The notes under the pieces were generated by a model. The model saw only the letters and a list, made by a program, of their open reading frames with translations, searched no databases and was not told where the DNA came from. 64,000 nucleotides of DNA from Pseudomonas putida (GTDB lineage: Bacteria; Pseudomonadota; Gammaproteobacteria; Pseudomonadales; Pseudomonadaceae), in contig CP163498.1 of the NCBI GenBank assembly GCA_041071465.1, positions 3,118,001 to 3,182,000 of the forward strand. The letters are read 5' to 3'. The position numbers and the translations under genes are program-made. Positions 12,438-24,155 of the stretch are shown here, in pieces. Every line of letters begins with the position of its first letter. Positions within the stretch are counted from its first letter, which is position 1.

Positions 12438-15400
12438 GCGGCACCGAGGTGTTGCCTGCTGCGTCGGTCACGGTGATGGACAGGGTTTCGCCATTGGCCT
12501 GTGGCGGGTCGAGGGTCAGGCTGAAACTGCCATCCGGTGCGACGATGACGCTGCCGATCAGGTTGCCCGAGGCATCTTTCACCTCCACCCTTGCGCCCCC
12601 TTCGGCAATGCCGGCGAGGCTGTCGCCATTGGTCAGCACCAGGCCGGTCGGTTGCAGTGGTGCCACCTGGTCTGGCGCTGTCAGCGGGCTGGGCGTGGAG
12701 ACGTTGCCGGCGGCATCGGTCAGGGTCACCTGCAGGGCCGAGCCATCCACCACCGGGCTTGGCAGTTGCACGTTGAAGCTGCCATCGGGCTGAACGGTGC
12801 CGCTTGCCAGCACTTGGCCCTGATCGTTGCGCACTTCTACAGTGGCACCCACTTCGCCACGGCCGGAGACCGTGCGGCCATCGTTGCTGATGGCCAAGTC
12901 GGTGGCCGGCGCCGGTGGCGTGGTGTCGCCGCCATTGTCCACGATCGGTGCGGTGACTGTGCCGGCCGTGGAGGCATTGCCTGCGGTGTCGGTGGCGGTC
13001 ACTTGCAATTGTTCGCCCGCCACTTGTGGCGGTGTGAGGCCGATGTTGAAGGCGCCACTGGCCCCCACCACGACGCTGCCCAGCACAGTAGTGCCATCGG
13101 CGGCCAACACACGCACGGTGCTGCCGGCTTCTGCGCGGCCGCTGACGACGGTACCGTCGCCATTGATTGCCAGGTCGCTCGGCGCTACAGGTGGCGTGAT
13201 GTCGGGTGCGGTGACCTGCACCGGCAGCGACGAGGTGCCGTTGTTGTCGATGGCCACGACGTCCAGCAACTCGCCATTGGCCTGGGCCGGCGTGAGCACC
13301 ACGGTGAAGGTGCCCTCGGCACCGACCACGATGCTGCCAACCAGCGTGCCGTTGGCGTCGTGCACTTCCACGCGGCTGCCAGCCGGGGCAGCGCCGCTGA
13401 TGCTGCCGCCGTCAGCGGCCACCACCAGTTCACTTGGGCTGGTCGGCGTGACCACCAGTGGCACGTCGTAGGTCAGGGCCTGGGAAGCGTTGCCGCTCGG
13501 GTCGGTCTGCACCAGGCTCAGGCGTTCACCCGGCAGCGCTGCCGGGTCGAGGCCAATCAGGAAGGTGCCGTTCGCAGTCACGGTGCCGCTACCGATCAGC
13601 GTGCCATTGGCATCGCGTATCTCCACGCTGGCACCGGCTTCGCCGCGACCACTCAGGGTCAGGCCGTCGGCACCGACCACGATGTTGCTGACCACGGCGG
13701 GCGCGGTGATGTCCGGGGCGTCGAACTGCAGTGGGGAAGAAACGTTGCCAGCGGCATCGACCAGGCGGACGTCGAGCACTTCGCCATTGGCTTGGGCCGG
13801 CGACAGGGTGACGCTGAAGCTGCCATTCTCGTTGACCAGGCCGGTACCGAGCAGGTTGCCCGAGGCATCGCGTACCTGCACGGTCGCGCCTGGCTCGCCG
13901 CTGCCGCTCAGGGTCACACCGTCGGCCAAGGCCAGGCCGGTCGGCTGGGCCGGGGCCTGCAGGTCTGGGGTAACCACCGTAGCCGGTGTGGAGGCATTGC
14001 CAGCGGCGTCGGTCAGCACCACTTGCAGGGTGCTGCCATCCTTCACCGGTGGGTTGAGGGTGATCTGGAAGGTGCCGTCGGGGTTAACCGTGCCGCTGGC
14101 CAGTACAGTGCCCTGGGCATCGCGCACTTGCACGCTGGCACCGGCCTCGCCACGGCCATTGAGCTGGGCGCCGGCCAGCCCGACTACCAGGTTGGTGGCG
14201 GCATCTGGTGGCGTGGTATCGCCACCGTCGATGTCCGGCGCGGTGATGTTGCCGGCGGTGGAGGCATTGCCGGCTGCGTCGGTGGCGGTGACTTGCAGCT
14301 CTTCACCATTCACCTGTGGTGGGTCGAGGGTGATACTGAAACTGCCGGTGACGCCCACCACCACGCTACCCAGCACAGTGGTGCCATCGGCGGCCAGCAC
14401 GCGCACGGTGCTGCCCACTTCGGCGCGGCCGGTGACCATGCTGCCGTTGGCACTGATCACCAGTTCGCTCGGGGTAACCGGTGGGGTGATGTCTGGCGCG
14501 GTGACTTGCACAGGCAGCGACGAAGCGCCGCTGCCGTCGATGGCCACCACATCCAGCAGCTCGCCGTTGGCCTGTGCCGGGTTGAGGATGACGGTGAAGG
14601 TGCCACCAGCACCCACCACCACACTGCCGACCAGCGTGCCGTTGGCATCGTGTACTTCCACCCGGCTGCCCACCGGCGCTGTACCGGTGATGCTGCTGCC
14701 GTTCGCAGCCACAACCAGGTCGCCTGGGCTGGCTGGCGCGGTGGTTACCGGCACTTCATATTGCAGGGCCACGGAGGCGTTGCCGCTGGCATCGGTCTGC
14801 ACCAGGCTCAATTGAGCGCCCGGCTGCGCGGCGGGGTCGAGGTCGATCAGGAAGGTGCCGTTGGCACCAACGGTGGCGGTACCGATGACAGTGCCGTTGG
14901 CGTCACGTACTTGTACGGTGGCACCGGCCTCGCCACGGCCACTGAGCACCAGGCCATCGGCGCCGACCACGATATTGCTGACGGCGGCTGGCGGGGTAAT
15001 GTCCGGTGCGGTGAACGCCAGCGGCGTCGAGCTGTTGCCAGCGGCGTCCACCACGCGAATGTCCAGTGCTTCACCATTGGCCTGGGCCGGGAACAAGGTG
15101 ACGGTGAAAGTGCCGTCCTCGTTGACCAGGCCAGTGCCGATCAGGCTGCCGGCGGCATTGCGCACCTGCACGGTGGCGCCGGGCTCGCCACGGCCGGTGA
15201 AGGTGACACCATCGGCCAGGGCCAACTCGGTTGGCTGCGCCGGGGCCTGCAGGTCTGGCGCGGCGACAGCGCCGGGTTGCGAGACGTTACCGGCAGCGTC
15301 GGTCAGGGTGACTTGCAGGGTACTGCCGTCGGTGATGGCTGGGCTCAACGTGATGGCGAAAGTGCCATCCGGGTTGACCGTGCCCGTGGCCACTACGGTG

Positions 15401-18400
15401 CCAGCGCCATCGCGCACCTGAACGCTGGCACCGGCTTCGCCACGACCGCTCAGCTGGTTGCCGGCAGCGTTGATCACCAGGTTGGTCGGGGCATCCGGTG
15501 GGGTGGTGTCGCCGCCGTCGATATCTGGCGCGGTAAGGCTGCCAGCGGTGGAAGCATTGCCCGCCGCATCGGTAGCAGTGACTTGCAGCACCTCGCCGTT
15601 TACCTGTGGCGGGTCGAGGGTGATGCTGAAGCTGCCGGTAGCGCCAACGACCACGCTACCCAGCACGGTGGTGCCGTCGGCGGCCAGCACGCGTACGGTG
15701 CTGCCCGGCTCGGCGCGGCCAGTGACCACGCTGCCGTCGGCATTGATCACCAGTTCGCTCGGGGTAACCGGTGGGGTGATGTCTGGCGCGGTGACTTGCA
15801 CCGGCAGCGACGCAGCGCCGTTGCCATCGATGGCCAGCACATCCAGCAGTTCGCCATTGGCCTGGGCTGGGGCGAGGGTGACGGTGAAGCTGCCATCGGG
15901 GCCCGCTATCACACTGCCAATCAGCGTGCCGTTGGCATCATGCACTTCCACACGGCTGCCGGCAGGTGCCGTACCGCTGATACTGCTGCCGTCCTCGGCG
16001 AACACCAGGTCGGTGGGGCTGGCAGGTGCAGTGGTGACCGGCACTTCGAACTGCAGTGGCGCAGAGGCATTGCCGCTTGGGTCGGTCTGTACCAGGCTCA
16101 GTTGCTCGCCTGGCTGCACGGCGGGTGAAAGGTCGACGAGGAAGGTGCCATTGGCCGTGACCACGCCGCTGCCGAGCAAGGTGCCATTGGCATCGCGCAC
16201 CTCCACGGTGGCGCCGGCTTCGCCGCGACCACTCAGGGCCAGGCCGTCACCGCCGACCACGATATTGCTGACGATCGCTGGCGGGGTGATGTCCGGCGCA
16301 TCGAATTGCAGCGGGGCCGAGGTGTTGCCGGCGGCATCCACCAGGCGTACGTCGAGCGCTTCGCCGTTGGCTTGAGCAGGCGACAGGGTGAGGCTGAACA
16401 GGCCGTCAGCACCGACGATACCCGTGCCGATGACCGTACCTGCAGCATCGCGCACTTGCACAGTGGCGCCGGGCTCACCGCGACCGGTGAAGGTCACGCC
16501 GTCGGCCAGGGCCAGGTCTGTCGGTTGTGCGGGCGGCAGCAGGTCGGCCGAGGTGACCGAGCCCGGTTGCGAAACATTCCCGGCGGCATCGGTCAGGGTC
16601 ACTTGCAGGGTGCTGCCGTCATTTACGGCAGGGGCCAGGGTAATTACGAAGCTGCCATCGGCGCCGACGGTGCCAGTGGCCAGCACAGTACCTGCGGCAT
16701 CGCGGACCTGCACGGTGGTGCCGGCTTCGCCGCGACCACTGAGTTGGCTGCCGGCCAGGCCGATGACCAGGTTGGTTGGGGCATCTGGTGGCGTGGTATC
16801 GACCCCATCGATGTCCGGCGCGGTGACCGAACTGGCCACAGAGGTGTTACCAGCGGCATCGGTGGCGGTCGCTTGCAGCACTTCGCCGTCTACTTGTGGC
16901 GGGGTCAGGTTGATGCTGAACACGCCAGTCGGGCCGACCACGGCGCTGCCCAGCTCGCTTCCGTCTGGTGCGAGGATGCGCACGGTGCTGCCCGGTTCGG
17001 CGCGGCCGGTAACCACAGTACCGTTGGCATTGACTGTCAGTTCGGTTGGTGCAGCTGGCGCAGTGATGTCCGGTGCGGTGACCTGCGCTGGCAGCGACGA
17101 AAGGCCGCTGCCATCGATGGCGACCACGTCCAGCAGTTCGCCATTGGCTTGGGCCGGATTCAGTTCGATGCTGAAACTGCCATCGGCATTGGCGATGGCG
17201 CTGCCGATCAGGGTGCCGTTGGCATCATGCACTTCCACGCGGCTGCCAGCCGGCGCAGTACCGGTGAGCGTTGTGCCGTCGGCATCGATGACCAGGTTGC
17301 TCGGGCTATCAGGGGCTGTGGTCAGCGGTACGTCGTACTCCAACGCCACGGAGGCGTTGCCGCTCGGGTCGGTCTGCACCAGGCTCAGGTGTTCACCCGG
17401 CTGCGCGGCAGGATTCAGGTCGATCAGGAAAGTGCCGTTGGCACCGACCACGCCCGTGCCGATCACGGTGCCGTTGGCATCGCGTACTTCGACGGTGGCA
17501 CCCGGTTCGCCACGCCCACTGAGCGCCGCGCCACCCGGGCCAACCAGAATATTGCTGACAGCATCGGGCGGGGTGATGTCCGGCGCATCGAACTGCAGCG
17601 GGGCCGAGGTGTTGCCGGCGGCATCCACCAGGCGTACGTCGAGCGCTTCGCCGTTGGCTTGAGCAGGCGACAGGGTGAGGCTGAACAGGCCGTCAGCACC
17701 GACGATACCCGTACCGATGACCGTACCTGCAGCGTCGCGCACTTGCACAGTGGCGCCCGGCTCACCGCGACCGGTGAAGGTCACGCCGTCGGCCAGGGCC
17801 AGGTCTGTCGGTTGTGCGGGCGGCAGCAGGTCGGCCGAGGTGACCGAGCCCGGTTGCGAAACATTCCCGGCGGCATCGGTCAGGGTCACTTGCAGGGTGC
17901 TGCCGTCATTTACGGCAGGGGCCAGGGTAATTACGAAGCTGCCATCGGCGCCGACGGTGCCAGTGGCCAGCACAGTACCTGCGGCATCGCGTACCTCGAC
18001 GGTGGTGCCTGGCTCGCCGCGCCCGTTCAGCCGGCTACCGGCCAGGCCGATGACCAGGTCGGTCGGGGCTGCTGGTGGCGTGGTATCGACCCCATCGATG
18101 TCCGGTGCTGTGACTACGCTGGTTGGCGATGTATTGCCGGCCGCGTCGGTCGCCGTGGCTTGCAGCACTTCGCCGTCTACTTGTGGCGGGGTCAGGTTGA
18201 TGCTGAACGCGCCGGTCGGGCCGACCACGGCGGTGCCCAGTTCAGTGCCATCGGCTGCCAAGATACGTACGGTGCTACCGGGTTCGGCACGGCCGGTGAG
18301 CACCGTACCGTCAGCGCTGACGGCCAGTTCGGTCGGGGCCGCAGGTGCAGTGATATCGGGTGCAGTGACTTGTGCTGGCAGCGAGGACACCCCGCTGTCA

Positions 18401-21400
18401 TCGATAGCGACCACGTCCAGCAGTTCGCCATTGGCTTGGGCCGGATTCAGTTCGATGCTGAAACTGCCATCGGCATTGGCGATGGCGCTGCCGATCAGCG
18501 TGCCGTTGGCATCGTGCACTTCGACACGGCTGCCAGCCGGCGCGGTACCGGTGAGCGTTGTGCCGTCGGCATCGATGGCCAGATTGCTCGGGCTATCAGG
18601 GGCGGTGGTCAGCGGAACGTCGTACTCCAGGGCCACGGATTCGTTGCCGCTCGGGTCGGTCTGCACCAGGCTCAGGTGTTCACCCGGCTGCGCGGCGGGA
18701 TTCAGGTCGATCAGGAAGGTGCCGTTGGCACCGACCACACCCGTGCCGATCACGGTGCCGTTGGCATCGCGCACTTCGACGGTGGCACCCGGTTCGCCAC
18801 GCCCACTGAGCGCCGCGCCACCCGGGCCAACCAGAATATTGCTGACAGCATCGGGCGGGGTGATGTCGGGGGCATCGAACTGCAGCGGGGCCGAGGTGTT
18901 GCCGGCAGCATCCACCAGGCGCACGTCGAGCGCTTCGCCGTTGGCTTGGGCAGGCGACAGGGAAATGCTGAACAGACCGTCGGCACCGACGATACCTGTG
19001 CCGATGACCGTACCTGCAGCGTCGCGCACTTGCACAGTGGCGCCGGGCTCACCGCGCCCGGTGAAGGTCACGCCGTCGGCCAGGGCCAAGTCTGTCGGTT
19101 GTGCGGGCGGCAGCAGGTCGGCTGAGGTGACCGAGCCCGGTTGGGAAACGTTACCAGCAGCATCGGTCAAGGTGACTTGCAGGGTACTGCCGTCGTTCAC
19201 CACGGGGCTCAGGGCTACCACGAACGTGCCATCCGGGCCGACAGTGCCGGTGGCCAGTAGATTACCTGCCGCATCGCGGACCTGCACGGTGGTCCCGGCT
19301 TCGCCGCGACCACTGAGTTGACTGCCGGCCAGGCCGATGACCAGGTTGGTTGGGGCATCTGGTGGCGTGGTATCGACCCCATCGATGTCCGGCGCGGTGA
19401 CCGAACTGGCCACAGAGGTGTTACCAGCGGCATCGGTGGCGGTCGCTTGCAGCACTTCGCCGTCTACTTGTGGCGGGGTCAGGTTGATGCTGAACGCGCC
19501 GGTCGGGCCGACCACGGCGGTGCCCAGTTCAGTGCCATCGGCTGCCAAGATACGTACGGTGCTACCGGGTTCGGCACGGCCGGTGAGCACCGTACCGTCA
19601 GCGCTGACGGCCAGTTCGGTCGGGGCCGCAGGTGCAGTGATATCGGGTGCAGTGACTTGTGCTGGCAGCGAGGACACCCCGCTGTCATCGATAGCGACTA
19701 CGTCCAGCAGTTCGCCATTAGCTTGAGCCGGGTTCAGTTCGATGCTGAAACTGCCATCGGCATTGGCGATGGCGCTGCCGATCAGCGTGCCGTTGGCATC
19801 GTGCACTTCGACGCGGCTGCCAGCCGGCGCGGTACCGGTGAGCGTTGTGCCGTCGGCATCGATGGCCAGGTTGCTCGGGCTATCGGGGGCGGTGGTCAGC
19901 GGTACGTCGTACTCCAACGCCACGGAGGCGTTGCCGCTCGGGTCGGTCTGCACCAGGCTCAGGTGTTCACCCGGCTGCGCGGCTGGGTTGAGGTCGATCA
20001 GGAAGGTGCCGTTGGCACCGACCACACCCGTGCCGATCAGAGTGCCGTTGGCATCGCGTACTTCGACAGTGGCACCTGGCTCGCCACGGCCGCTCAGTGC
20101 CAGGCCATCTGCACCGACGGTAATGTTGCTCACCGCAGCAGGCGGGGTGATGTCCGGCGCATCGAACTGCAGCGGGGCCGAGGTGTTGCCGGCAGCATCC
20201 ACCAGGCGCACGTCAAGCGCTTCGCCGTTGGCTTGGGCAGGCGACAGGGAAATGCTGAACAGACCGTCGGCACCGACGATACCTGTGCCGATGACCGTAC
20301 CTGCAGCGTCGCGCACTTGCACAGTGGCGCCGGGCTCACCGCGCCCGGTGAAGGTCACGCCGTCGGCCAGGGCCAAGTCTGTCGGTTGTGCGGGCGGCAG
20401 CAGGTCGGCTGAGGTGACCGAGCCCGGTTGGGAAACGTTACCAGCAGCATCGGTCAAGGTGACTTGCAGGGTACTGCCGTCGTTCACCACGGGGCTCAGG
20501 GCTACCACGAACGTGCCATCCGGGCCGACAGTGCCGGTGGCCAGTAGATTACCTGCCGCATCGCGGACCTGCACGGTGGTCCCGGCTTCGCCGCGACCAC
20601 TGAGTTGACTGCCGGCCAGGCCGATCACCAGGTTGGTTGGGGCATCTGGTGGCGTGGTATCACCGCCGTCGATGTCCGGCGCGGTGACCGAACTGGCCAC
20701 AGAGGTGTTACCAGCGGCATCGGTGGCGGTCGCTTGCAGCACTTCGCCGTCTACTTGTGGCGGAGTCAGGTTGATGCTGAACACGCCGGTCGGGCCGACC
20801 ACGGCAGTGCCTAGTTCAGTGCCATCGGCTGCCAAGATACGTACCGTGCTACCGGGTTCGGCACGGCCGGTGAGCACCGTACCGTCAGCACTGACGGCCA
20901 GTTCGGTCGGGGCCGCAGGCGCAGTGATATCGGGTGCAGTGACTTGTGTTGGCAGCGAGGACACCCCGCTGTCATCGATAGCGACCACGTCCAGCAGTTC
21001 GCCATTAGCTTGGGCCGGATTCAGTTCGATGCTGAAACTGCCATCGGCATTGGCGATGGCGCTGCCGATCAGCGTGCCGTTGGCATCATGCACTTCCACG
21101 CGGCTGCCAGCCGGCGCGGTACCGGTGAGCGTTGTGCCGTCGGCATCGATGGCCAGGTTGCTCGGGCTATCAGGGGCGGTGGTCAGCGGAACGTCGTACT
21201 CCAGGGCCACGGATTCGTTGCCGCTTGGGTCGGTCTGCACCAGGCTCAGGTGTTCACCCGGCTGCGCGGCGGGATTCAGGTCGATCAGGAAGGTGCCGTT
21301 GGCACCGACCACACCCGTGCCGATCACGTTGCCGTTGGCATCGCGCACTTCGACGGTGGCACCCGGCTCGCCACGGCCGCTCAGGGCCAGGCCGCTGGCA

Positions 21401-22746
21401 CCGACAGTAATGTTGCTGACGGCCTCGGGCGGGGTGATGTCCGGCGCATCGAACTGCAGCGGGGCCGAGGTGTTGCCGGCAGCATCCACCAGGCGCACGT
21501 CGAGCGCTTCGCCGTTGGCTTGGGCAGGCGACAGGGTGAGGCTGAACAGGCCGTCGGCACCGACGATACCTGTGCCGATGACCGTACCTGCAGCGTCGCG
21601 CACTTGCACAGTGGCGCCGGGCTCACCGCGCCCGGTGAAGGTCACGCCGTCGGCCAGGGCCAGGTCTGTCGGTTGTGCGGGCGGCAGCAGGTCGGCCGAG
21701 GTGACCGAGCCTGGCTGCGACACGTTGCCAGCAGCATCGGTGAGGGTCACCTGCAAGCTACTGCCGTCAATGACGGCAGGGTCCAGGGTGACGGTAAAGG
21801 TGCCATCCGGGCCGACGGTGCCGTTCGCGATGATGTTGCCTGCGGCGTCTCGCACCTGGACGGTGGTCCCGGCTTCGCCGCGACCACTGAGTTGGCTGCC
21901 GGCCAGGCCGATGACCAGGTTGGTTGGGGCATCTGGTGGCGTGGTATCGACCCCATCGATGTCCGGCGCGGTGACCGAACTGGCCACAGAGGTGTTACCA
22001 GCGGCATCGGTGGCGGTCGCTTGCAGCACTTCGCCGTCTACTTGTGGCGGAGTCAGGTTGATGCTGAACACGCCAGTCGGGCCGACCACGGCGCTGCCCA
22101 GCTCGCTTCCGTCTGGTGCGAGGATGCGCACGGTGCTGCCCGGTTCGGCGCGGCCGGTAACCACAGTACCGTTGGCATTGACTGTCAGTTCGGTTGGTGC
22201 AGCTGGCGCAGTGATGTCCGGTGCGGTGACCTGCGCTGGCAGCGACGAAAGGCCGCTGCCATCGATGGCGACCACGTCCAGCAGTTCGCCATTGGCTTGG
22301 GCCGGATTCAGTTCGATGCTGAAACTGCCATCGGCATTGGCGATGGCGCTGCCGATCAGGGTGCCGTTGGCATCATGCACTTCCACGCGGCTGCCAGCCG
22401 GCGCAGTACCGGTGAGCGTTGTGCCGTCGGCATCGATGGCCAGATTGCTCGGGCTATCAGGGGCGGTGGTCAGCGGAACGTCGTACTCCAGGGCCACGGA
22501 TTCGTTGCCGCTTGGGTCGGTCTGCACCAGGCTCAGGTGTTCACCCGGCTGCGCGGCGGGATTCAGGTCGATCAGGAAAGTGCCGTTGGCACCGACCACG
22601 CCCGTGCCGATCACGGTGCCGTTGGCATCGCGCACTTCGACGGTGGCACCCGGTTCGCCACGCCCACTGAGCGCCGCGCCACCCGGGCCAACCAAAATAT
22701 TGCTGACAGCATCGGGCGGGGTGATGTCGGGGGCGGTGAATTCCAG
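12438..22746 (-). repeat. Higher-order tandem repeat of 1287 bp (429 aa, five Ig-like domains) inside lapF
   Basis: A marker corresponding to the protein text LQFDAPDITPP recurs at 12438, 13731, 15021, 16311, 17598, 18885, 20172, 21459 and 22746. The last five intervals are exactly 1287 bp. The outer ones are 1290-1293 bp, differing by one or two codons. Each unit holds five distinct Ig-like domains of about 86 residues in fixed order. Units between about 16.3 and 22.7 kb are close to identical over long stretches, including synonymous positions, while the flanking units have diverged. This points to recent amplification by unequal recombination in the centre of the array. Coordinates are marker positions, not exact repeat borders. 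Confidence 0.93.
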
Positions 22747-24087
22747 CGGTATCGAGCTGTTGCCGACGGCGTCGACCTGGCGGATATCCAAGGCTTCACC
22801 GTTGGCCTGGGCAGGCGAAAGCGTAAGGCTGAAGCTACCGTCGGCATTCACCAGGCCGCTGCCGATGAGGTTGCCGGCCGCATCACGCACCTGCACGGTG
22901 GCGCCGGGCTCGCCACGTCCAGTGAGGGTTACACCATTGGCCAAGGCCAGATCGGTCGGCTGGTCGGGGGCGGTGGTGTCAGGGTTGTCGACGTCGGGTG
23001 CGGTGACGCTGGCCACAGGCGACGTATTGCCGGCCGCGTCTGCCGCGCTGACTTCAAGGGCCTGGCCGTCGGTTTGTGGCGGTTGCAGGGTTATGCTGAA
23101 CTGGCCGTCCGCACCGGCCACCCCAGTGCCCAGCAGCACGCCGCCAGTGCCCCGTACCGAAACCGTCGAGCTCGGTTCGGCACGCCCGGTAAGGGTGGTG
23201 CCCTGTGCGTCGATGACCAGGTCGGTCGGTGCCAGCGGCGCCGTCACATCCGGGGCGGTGACAGTGCCGGGCGCCGAGACATTGCCCGCGCCATCGGTCA
23301 GGGTGACTTCAAGGTTTTCGTTGTTGATCTGTGGCGGGTTCAACGCCACATTGAAACTGCCGTCGGCTGCCACGGTGCCGCTGCCAATCAGGTTGCCGGC
23401 GGCGTCACGGATGTTCACCGTGGTGCCCGCTTCGCCGCGGCCGGTCAGGCGCAGGCCATCCGGCGAAACCAGCAGGTCGATGGGCGTGGCCGGTGCTGTG
23501 GTGTCAGGGTCCGAGCCACCGCTGCTGCCGCCACCGCTGTGATTGGCCGCAGCCGCCACACCCCCGACACCGAGCAGGCTGAGCCCGGCAATCGCGAAGG
23601 TCGACATGGCGCTACCGGCGGTGCCGATCCCTGCAACCAGTTCGTCCAGCGAAGCCACGTCCTCGAAGGTGAAACCGGTGAACGCTGCCGCGTCATACTG
23701 GGCGTGCCACAGGGTGCCGTCTTCGCCGACGAAGACGATGTCGCTGCCAACCCCGGCCTGGTCCACGGCGAAGAAGTTGCCGATGGTGACCTTTTCACCG
23801 GATTTCAGGGTCACGATCAAGTCTTGCCCGCGCTGGGTAACGGTGGCCACCTTGTCGGGCGATACCGGCATCTGCACGACGCCTGGCCCTTTGAGATTGA
23901 TGTTGCCCCAGGCGCTCTGAGTGGCGACTTCGGATTGCTTATCGGCGACGACGATGTTGTCCATGGATGCTCCCTGCTGGTATCCGGATCCCCCGGCCCG
24001 ACTGTTCGGGCCACAACCTGCGTAGCAGAGCCATTTCCGGGCTTTTTACGCACAGCCTCGACCAGGCAGTCGAGAATGGGGTGGTTA

Positions 24088-24100
24088 GGGAGATATAGCA
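24088..24100 (-). promoter_or_regulatory. Possible -10 region upstream of lapF
   Basis: The 191-bp gap between lapF and norR contains, on the minus strand, GCTATATCTCC about 130 bp before the lapF start. It resembles a loose extended -10 of the stationary-phase (RpoS) type, and lapF of P. putida is known to be RpoS-dependent. No convincing -35 is seen. This is a weak call. Confidence 0.3.
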
Positions 24101-24155
24101 GCCAGGGTGGAAGCAACCAGATGGCTTTCTGGGTTAATCCTTTTGTGAGTAGGTC

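Larger units (their letters stand above)
2462..23964 (-). pseudogene. lapF: Giant repetitive type I-secreted surface adhesin LapF, interrupted by one frameshift
   Basis: Very large cell-surface adhesin for cell-cell contact and biofilm build-up. It reads as two overlapping frames, 23964-12244 (3906 codons) and 12268-2462 (3268 codons). Restoring one base near 12322 gives one protein of about 7,167 aa. The N-terminus (about 140 residues, MDNIVVADKQSEV...) resembles the BapA/LapF prefix domain and ends in a Gly/Ser-rich linker. It is followed by about 75-80 Ig-like repeats of about 86 residues (core GEPGATVxVRDAxG...DGxFxVxL...LxVxxTDAAGN). The C-terminus carries two VCBS-like modules, RTX-type calcium motifs and a type I secretion signal. 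The start has CAGGGAGC just upstream. As written, the first frame would end with about 23 foreign residues and lack the export signal. LapF of P. putida KT2440 is recalled as 6,310 aa, so this allele is longer. Whether the break is real or a base-calling error cannot be decided here. Confidence 0.9.

Noticed and set aside
12438..22746. Regularly spaced repeats that could suggest a CRISPR array or satellite DNA
   Set aside because: The repeats are in frame, protein-coding Ig-like domains with a period of 1287 bp, with no short repeat-spacer structure and no cas genes.
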